Positions 58,409-64,000 of a DNA stretch of 64,000 nt are shown in pieces. Below the pieces are notes generated by a model that was given only the letters and a program-made list of their open reading frames with translations, did no database searches and was not told the origin of the DNA. Each line of letters starts with the position of its first letter. Positions within the stretch are counted from its first letter, which is position 1. Both the position numbers and the translations under genes were made by a program. Location: NCBI RefSeq assembly GCF_041260155.1, contig NC_091932.1, positions 27,644,838-27,708,837 of the forward strand, in the 5' to 3' direction. Source of the stretch: Ptychodera flava. Its lineage: Eukaryota > Hemichordata > Enteropneusta > Ptychoderidae.

Positions 58409-58867
58409 ATGGCCAACGCCCAAATAACACGTGCAACGACTGAAGCTTTCGACAAGTCAAAAAGTACTTTCAAGTCTTACTACACTAGGATGGAGACATA
58501 TTACCGTGTCAACGGCATCACGGAGGAAGCAGACAAGAAAGATGCGCTTTTATATTGTATTGGTCAAACTGCTTTCTCCGAGTTGGAGGATATACTCCTG
58601 TCAGCAAAACCAGCAGACAAGTCGTTAGCAGAGATCGTGGCGTGCTTGGAAAAGTACTACGATCCAGCGTGGATGGAAATGTCTGGAACCTACCACTTCC
58701 TCAAGCGGAACCAGAAGCCATGCGAATCGGTGCAAGACTACATAACCACGTTGAAGCAGAAACTGCGGGACTGTAACTACAGTAAGTGCTGTCAAGGCAG
58801 AATTTTGCGGGAAAAACTAGTAATGGGACTGTACGACTCGCGAATTCGTCAGCATCGAAGCGTGTGA
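58409..58867 (+). CDS. Gypsy gag (capsid part)
   Basis: 152 codons starting MANAQITRATTEAFD. It has the fold-defining pattern of Mag-type gag: a Trp/Tyr-rich helix ('KSYYTRMETYYRVNGI'), 'KKDALLYCIGQTAFSELEDI', and 'YHFLKRNQKPCESVQDYITT' near residues 95-115. The frame ends early after 'LVMGLYDSRIR', where intact relatives continue toward the nucleocapsid, so a small deletion or frameshift lies near 58.85 kb. It is preceded by a 390-bp leader containing the primer-binding site. Confidence 0.85.
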   Translation: MANAQITRATTEAFDKSKSTFKSYYTRMETYYRVNGITEEADKKDALLYCIGQTAFSELEDILLSAKPADKSLAEIVACLEKYYDPAWMEMSGTYHFLKRNQKPCESVQDYITTLKQKLRDCNYSKCCQGRILREKLVMGLYDSRIRQHRSV

Positions 58868-61140
58868 GATGGCGGTATAGATGGAAACGGGACTGCACCT
58901 GTCGAATCAAATGGGAAAGGACACTTCAAGCAAAGGGATGATCAGTAAAGTAGTAAGAAAACGTGACTCTTCTAAGACTATACAGTGTTATAGGTGTGGA
59001 AATAATCATTTGGCTAAAGATTGTCCACACAAAAATGTTGAGTGTCATAAGTGTTCTAAATGTGGTCAGTTTGCAAAATTTTGTAAGCCGAAACAAAAGG
59101 GCAAAGATACCAAAAGTGGTAAAAAGCCGAAGTCTGGTAAGTCAAAATCAATAAAGGCTGTCACTGAAGCAGATAGAGACAGTGATTATTCCAGTTGTAA
59201 TGTGTATAATGTCGAGTCCTCCATTTATATGAATGTAAGTGGAGAAAAATCTGGTTATTATGTAAAACTGGGTATATTAATGGTAAATCAGTGTCCATGC
59301 AAGTTGACACGGCAGCTGACTAAAGTATCAATGCAAAGTCAGAGTATGACAAGAATTTCCGGAAAATTCCTCTGAGACCATTGGGAATTAAATTGAAAAG
59401 CTACACTAGCGATATAATTTCCATTAGTGGAGAAATTTTGGTCGAAGTGAGCTATGAAAGTCAGCATGTCAACTTGCCACTGATAATAGTAGATCACCCT
59501 GGTAAACCAACATTACTTGAGAGAAGCTGGTTGAAAAAGTTGAAATTAAATTGGGGTAAGATTTTTACATGTGTAGCTGAAAAGTTAAACAAAGAAAGCG
59601 GTGATTGTATGACCAGTAATACGAAAGACAAACTAGATTCAGTCTTACGTAAGTACAGTAATGTGTTTTCTGATAGTTACGATGGTATGCGTGGGCACAA
59701 AGCTCACATCCGTGTGAAAGAAGGCGCAAAGCCTGTGTTTCATAACCTCGTAGAGTTCCATATGCGCTCAGGGAAGCAGTGGAAACAGAGTTACAAAAGT
59801 TAGAGGAGAACGGTGCAATTGTTAAAGTAGACCGCTCTGAATGGGCAAGTCTATTGTTGTCGTGCCCAAATCGAATAAATCTGTAAGAATATGCGGAGAT
59901 TATAAAGTCAGTATTTATCCGGTAGTGTGAGGATGAGCAATGTACTCTGCCAACTACTCAAGATTTGTATGTTCAATTGTCAGGGTCACAGGTGTTTTCA
60001 CGATTAGATTTGACGCATGCGAATGCATAAATTGTCAGTTGATGATGAAAGTCAGAAGTACTTAACCATTAATACTCACAAAGGCCTGTATGCCTATACT
60101 AAGTTACTTTATGGTGTGAAGTCAGCACCAAAGATTTTCCAAAGTAATTAAGATGGATTGTATCTTACAGGCTTTTCAGAAATGTGTATGTAAACAAGAT
60201 GATATTCTCATTGGAGAAATAATGTTCATGAGAATCTTGATATTTTAGAGGACGTCCTCAAAAGATTGAGTGATAACAATCTTCATGTTAATTTGTCGAA
60301 ATGTGAATTTGTCAAAGCAAGTACTATATATCTGGGTTTAGAATACAGTGATGAAGGATTGAGACCGTTAGAATCGTCATTGCAAGCAATTAAGCAGGCT
60401 TCAATCCTAAAGAATGTCGCACAGTTGCGATCATTTCTGGGTATGGTACAGTATTACAATAAGTTTTTACCGAATTTAGCCACAACTTTGCAGCCACTGC
60501 ATGAATTGTTAAAGAAAGGAGTTGACTGGAAGTGGTCTGAAAAATGTAAAACGCGTATGAGAAATGTAAAGCAAAGTTAAGTAGTGAAACTTAAGTTGTA
60601 CACTATGATCCAAATAAGAAGCTGAAATTAGATTGTGATGCTTCAAGTTATGGTGTTGGAGCTGTTCTCTCACTTGTATTTGAAAATGGTGACGAAAGAC
60701 CAATAGCATACCGGTATGCCTCTAGAACTCTAAGCCCGAGTGAACGTAACTATGCCCAAATTGAGAGGGAAGCACTTTCACTGATATTTGGAGTTAAGAA
60801 ATTCCATGATTTCCTGTATGGAAGGAAATTCACCTTGGTTACCGACCATAAGCCAATGATTGTTGGCAATCTTAGGTCCAAAATCAGGTATTCCTACCAT
60901 AGCAGTTGCAAGAATGCAGCGATGGGCACTGACTCTGCAGGCATATGACTATGATATAGAGTATCGTAACACACAAGCACACGCAAATTGTGATGCGTTG
61001 TCAAGACTACCAAGTCAAGCACACAAGGTGCTGAGGACAGCGTATTTGCTGTTAGTGTAATAGATGAGAGTTTCCCAGTTGTGGCTGATGATATTGTAAA
61101 GTTAATCCAATTCTTTGCAAAGTGTATGATCTTGTATTGA
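58868..61140 (+). pseudogene. Gypsy nucleocapsid, protease, RT and RNase H, multiply broken
   Basis: Zinc knuckle 'CYRCGNNHLAKDC' with a second Cys-rich unit at about 58985-59090. The protease DTAAD region sits near 59310 and is followed directly by a stop. The protease tail and RT start are in the 59381-59803 frame. RT between 59.8 and 60.26 kb is heavily damaged: the Leu-Asp catalytic block and the second Asp-Asp block ('KQDDILIG' near 60200) are recognisable but shifted. The RT thumb is in 60266-60580 ('VAQLRSFLGMVQYYNKFLPN'). RNase H follows in another frame ('[15 protein letters not shown]', '[19 protein letters not shown]', 'TDHKPM'), and its end, 'DYDIEYRNTQAHANCDALSR', is in the 60860 frame. 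Confidence 0.9.
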
Positions 61141-62123
61141 ATGGTTGGCCCAGTTATTTCAAAGATATGTCTAAAGGCACTTAAGCCATTTTATTGTAGA
61201 AAAGATCAATTGTCAATGGAACAAGGTTGTATTTTGTGGGGTACTCGAGTGGTGATTCCAAAGAAGTTTTGTGAAAGGTTGTTAGACGAGCTTCATTGGG
61301 AACATCCTGGAGTATGTGCAATGAAAGCACTTGCCCGTAGTCATGTATGGTGGCCAAATATTGATGCGGATATTGAGAGTAAAGTGAAAGCATGTTCAGT
61401 TTGTCAAAGAGTAAGACAAATGCCAGCTAAATTACCTTTACATCCGTGGGTATGGCCAATGAAACCTTTTCAAAGAGTTCACATTGATTTTTGTGAAGAT
61501 AAGAAATACTATTTCTTAGTTCTTGTTGATTGTCATTCTAAATGGGTAGATGTTAAACCTATGAAGAGTATCACAGCTGATCGTACTATTGATGAGTGAG
61601 ATTAATCTTTGCAGAACATGGTCTACCTGAGCAGTTTAAAGTTTCAGACAATGGTCCACAATTCACATCTGATGAATTTGGATTGTTCATGAAAAAGAAT
61701 GGCATTCAGCATGTTAAAGAAGCCTTCACTAAACAAGTTTTAGCAGGAGATGCGTCTTTATCTCTGAAATGTAGAATTGGTAAATTTCTGTTTAGATACA
61801 GAACTACACCTCACAGTACAACAGGTGTAAGTCCAGCTGAGTTAATGTGTAAACGTCAGTTTCGTACTAGATTGCAATTGGTAAAACCCAGTCTTGCAAA
61901 GCGAGTAGAAAAGAAACAAAAAGCACAAAAAGAGCAGTTTGATCGTCATAGAAAACAAGAGAGACATTTCGAAATTGGTGATATTGTGAGAGTGAAAAAT
62001 CCTAGAGCCGAGTCAAAACTTGATAAGTGCTTATTAGGCTCTGTAATTGAAGTGAAAGGACCTAGAAATTACATGGTCAAAATTGGGTCCACGACTAAAA
62101 TGGTTCATGGTGAAAACCTGTAA
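61141..62123 (+). pseudogene. Gypsy integrase, split and internally deleted
   Basis: The zinc-binding part ('LHWEHPGVCAMKALARSHVW', 'KACSVCQRVRQ') and the first Asp ('VHIDFCED') are in the frame ending at 61599. The second Asp ('VSDNGPQFTSDEF') is in the frame 61596-62123, which overlaps by 4 bp, so one frameshift separates them. Immediately after 'NGIQHVK' the segment that normally carries the Asn-Gly-x-Ala-Glu block is missing, removing the usual context of the catalytic Glu. The C-terminal part, 'RYRTTPHSTTGVSPAELMC' and 'FEIGDIVRVKN', is intact. Confidence 0.9.
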
Positions 62124-62455
62124 GGAAAGTGAACCAGAGTTCAATCATAAGAGAGTACCATCGCTCGGTGAATCAAAGTGTACGTAAGGGATTTCAGTCC
62201 ACAGTCAAAAAAAAATGCCTAGAGCAAATCAGACTGAAATACCAAATGTAGTAAAACCTAAAGAAAATACTGCAATTAATGGTACCAGTAAATCTGACAA
62301 AGTAATACCAAGTCAGGAGACTTCAGTAAAACAAGTGTAATTACTGAACCAGTTAGAAGATCAAATAGAGTTAGAAAACCAGTAGTGAAATTAAATCTGT
62401 AGATTTTGCGATGTATTTATTTGGTAGAAATCAGGCATGTAACACTTTTTTTTTT

Positions 62456-62469
62456 AAAAGGGGAAGCAG
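62456..62469 (+). promoter_or_regulatory. Polypurine tract of the Gypsy element
   Basis: AAAAGGGGAAGCAG, directly upstream of the 3' LTR. Confidence 0.8.
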
Positions 62470-62610
62470 TGTAATATATGCTAATATATTCATATAGTGA
62501 CGTATTATTGTAGTGCGCATGTGCAGAATAAAGTATACTCTCCTCATGCTTGAGACTAGTGAACAGCGGTCTCCGTGTCTCTCTATACAATACGTAGTAC
62601 ATATATTACA
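62470..62610 (+). repeat. 3' LTR of the Gypsy element
   Basis: 141 bp. Differences from the 5' LTR seen at several sites (for example ATGTAG/ATATAG, TATAAT/TATTAT, GTTTAC/GTATAC, GGCCTC/GGTCTC). Confidence 0.95.
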
Positions 62611-64000
62611 GTTGTTGGTACTGAAACTTTTGCATAATGTCGCACCATGTCCTGACAATGTATCAATTTTAGAAGTTGCAATCCATCACCTTCTGGCTTT
62701 TTCCTCTGGCGGCGCCATGCAATCGAGGTGAATATTTGATATAGAGACTGCAACCTCACATGGCTCATGGTAGCCATAGCATCCTCTATCAGATGCCATA
62801 TCCAGGGTAAGGTTTGGATTCAGGTGTAGTTTCAGATTTGAATTATAGCTTCAGTCCAGTAGTCTTATTCATTCCCAACAGCAGTCTCGGGAGCAGTCTT
62901 GCCTGATTATATATGTTTGATTGATTGTACTTCCTCTACCACACTTCCCCAAGTGTGTTTTATGCAATAAAATTCTTGATAGGGTTCTTGGGCTTTAAAA
63001 AAATGTAACGTTTATGGTATTCTATTGTTTCTGTTTCCGTCGAGTGGTAAATATGTGACCCCTACCCCATTGTTGAAATCCAAGATGGCGGTCAAGATGG
63101 CGCAAAATGAATCCCATGGGACAATATTTGAATTTGGGATCATCAAAATTCATCAGCTATAGACCCTAAGGATTACAAAAACGTCAGTGAAAAATATATA
63201 CATGGGGTGCATGGGAACCCTACCTTTCAACCCGACTATTTCAATGTATTACAGTGACAGAATTTATATTTTGCGGGGACTATGTCATTGACATTGACTT
63301 GTTTATGTTCTACTAAATAAATGCATTTTCTTACTGGCAAAAAATCTCATTGAAGACACAAGCACATGATATGGTAAAATGCAACTTTTTACGATTAAAA
63401 ACTTAATTTTTCACAAACCATTATTATTGAGAGGTCCTCTGCACAAACTTGTTAATATTTAATGTATTTCGATTTTTGTGGAAATATGGCTGTACAAATT
63501 TCAGTTTGGAGAAATACAAGCCAAGAAAACTATCTTTGCCTTGAACAAACATGTTTTTGCAAGTTAAGCTTAGTGGTGCACTACCTGAGCTATAAAGGAT
63601 TTATCCAACAACTTCAACTAATTATATCTACCTCTGAAATTAAATTGTATTTTATTCTTGACTGTAATAGACTGTATTCATGACCTTTTCTCATACACAT
63701 TACATTAATTTTAGTGGTATGTCGGATGTAAATTCATATAAAAGGTGATGTAAAGGATTACCTCTTTACAACATGAGCGCAATGTTCAGCTTTGCTTGAC
63801 CATGAACTAGTAGATTTCATTTAGGACTACTAAAATTGGACTGCTACTAGTCCTCCGGGCTAGTTGATGATTTGACCTTGCGTTGAGCCCTGAATATGCC
63901 ATTGTGTTGCGATTTTTTCATGTTTTTGAACCAGTGTGCGAAATTAAGAGAAAATAGCTTCAGTTCATAAGGACCTGCACCAAGCCAAAGCTTCAGGTCC
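62611..64000. other. Right end of the window, unassigned
   Basis: No gene recognised. The last 30 bases form a hairpin, GGACCTG (63971-63977) and CAGGTCC (63994-64000), possibly the edge of another element that continues beyond the window. Confidence 0.5.
63272..63302 (+). mobile_element. Family B Helentron-like 3' terminus, degenerate
   Basis: GCGGGGACTATGTCATTGAC then ATTGACTTG, matching the 44792-44822 end with a damaged hairpin. Its 5' part was not identified, though a 'CAAGATGGCGGTCAAGATGG' stretch upstream recalls the ATGGCCGCC words of the 7-kb array. Confidence 0.45.

Larger units (their letters stand above)
57882..62610 (+). mobile_element. Mag-like Ty3/Gypsy LTR retrotransposon, decayed, 4.7 kb
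   Basis: LTRs of 141 bp each with TGTAATAT...ATATTACA ends. Flanks GGTGT (left) and GTTGT (right) resemble a 5-bp target duplication with one change. The order gag, zinc knuckle, protease, RT, RNase H, integrase and the very short LTRs with TGGCGACGAGG just inside fit the Mag/SURL type. All pol domains carry stops, frameshifts or deletions, and the LTRs differ at several sites, so this copy is older than the BEL insertion. Confidence 0.95.

Noticed and set aside
63971..64000. Terminal hairpin GGACCTG/CAGGTCC as a transcription terminator
   Set aside because: There is no gene upstream and hairpin terminators are not expected in an animal genome; it may only be the edge of another repeat.

Overview
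The window looks like repeat-dense, AT-rich intergenic or intronic DNA from an invertebrate animal. The evidence is the mix of mobile elements: a BEL/Pao LTR retrotransposon, a Mag-like Ty3/Gypsy element with very short LTRs, two kinds of APE-type LINE (one with a 2A-like peptide and a PHD-like finger ahead of the endonuclease), Helentron-like elements with internal microsatellites, and many TIR or fold-back DNA elements. This set fits a marine deuterostome (hemichordate, echinoderm or amphioxus-like) or a lophotrochozoan. The species cannot be fixed from the sequence. No bacterial operon, rRNA gene, CRISPR array or convincing functional tRNA is present.

Layout. 0.2-1.1 kb: Helentron-like ends with a TGTA microsatellite. 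1.7-6.5 kb: a 4.8-kb element with inverted arms of 1.2 and 1.4 kb and a near-perfect 8-bp target duplication. 6.8-9.7 kb: two more Helentron-like elements, one carrying about eight copies of a 150-bp unit. 10.1-11.2 kb: the only part resembling a host gene, with a possible signal-peptide exon (recently duplicated) and two TATA-type core promoters. 13.9-14.5 kb: a LINE tail. 14.45-15.06 kb: a 600-bp palindrome. 16.6-23.3 kb: a minus-strand LINE split by a 2.8-kb segment that carries eleven copies of a 14-bp motif, GTAA-N6-TTAC. 24.7-38.2 kb: a PIF/Harbinger-like TIR element split by a full BEL element (29.4-38.15 kb) with 1,124-bp LTRs and the target duplication CAGAG. 38.66-40.42 kb: a second TTA-flanked element. 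42.0-46.6 kb: a plus-strand LINE interrupted by a Helentron-like insertion. 40.4, 48.2 and 52.3 kb: copies of a repeat built on a CTCGAGATCTCGAG palindrome. 51.2-52.2 kb: a third TTA-flanked element. 53.1-53.8 kb: a fold-back element with an 11-bp target duplication. 57.9-62.6 kb: a decayed Gypsy element.

The region is best read as a nest of insertions. BEL lies inside the Harbinger-like element, a small ~200-bp insert lies inside BEL, and a Helentron-like element lies inside a LINE. Nearly every element is non-autonomous or frameshifted. Only the BEL gag-protease-RT frame and its integrase frame are long and open. The least explained features are the GTAA-N6-TTAC cluster and the same-direction C-rich repeats at both ends of two TTA-flanked elements.
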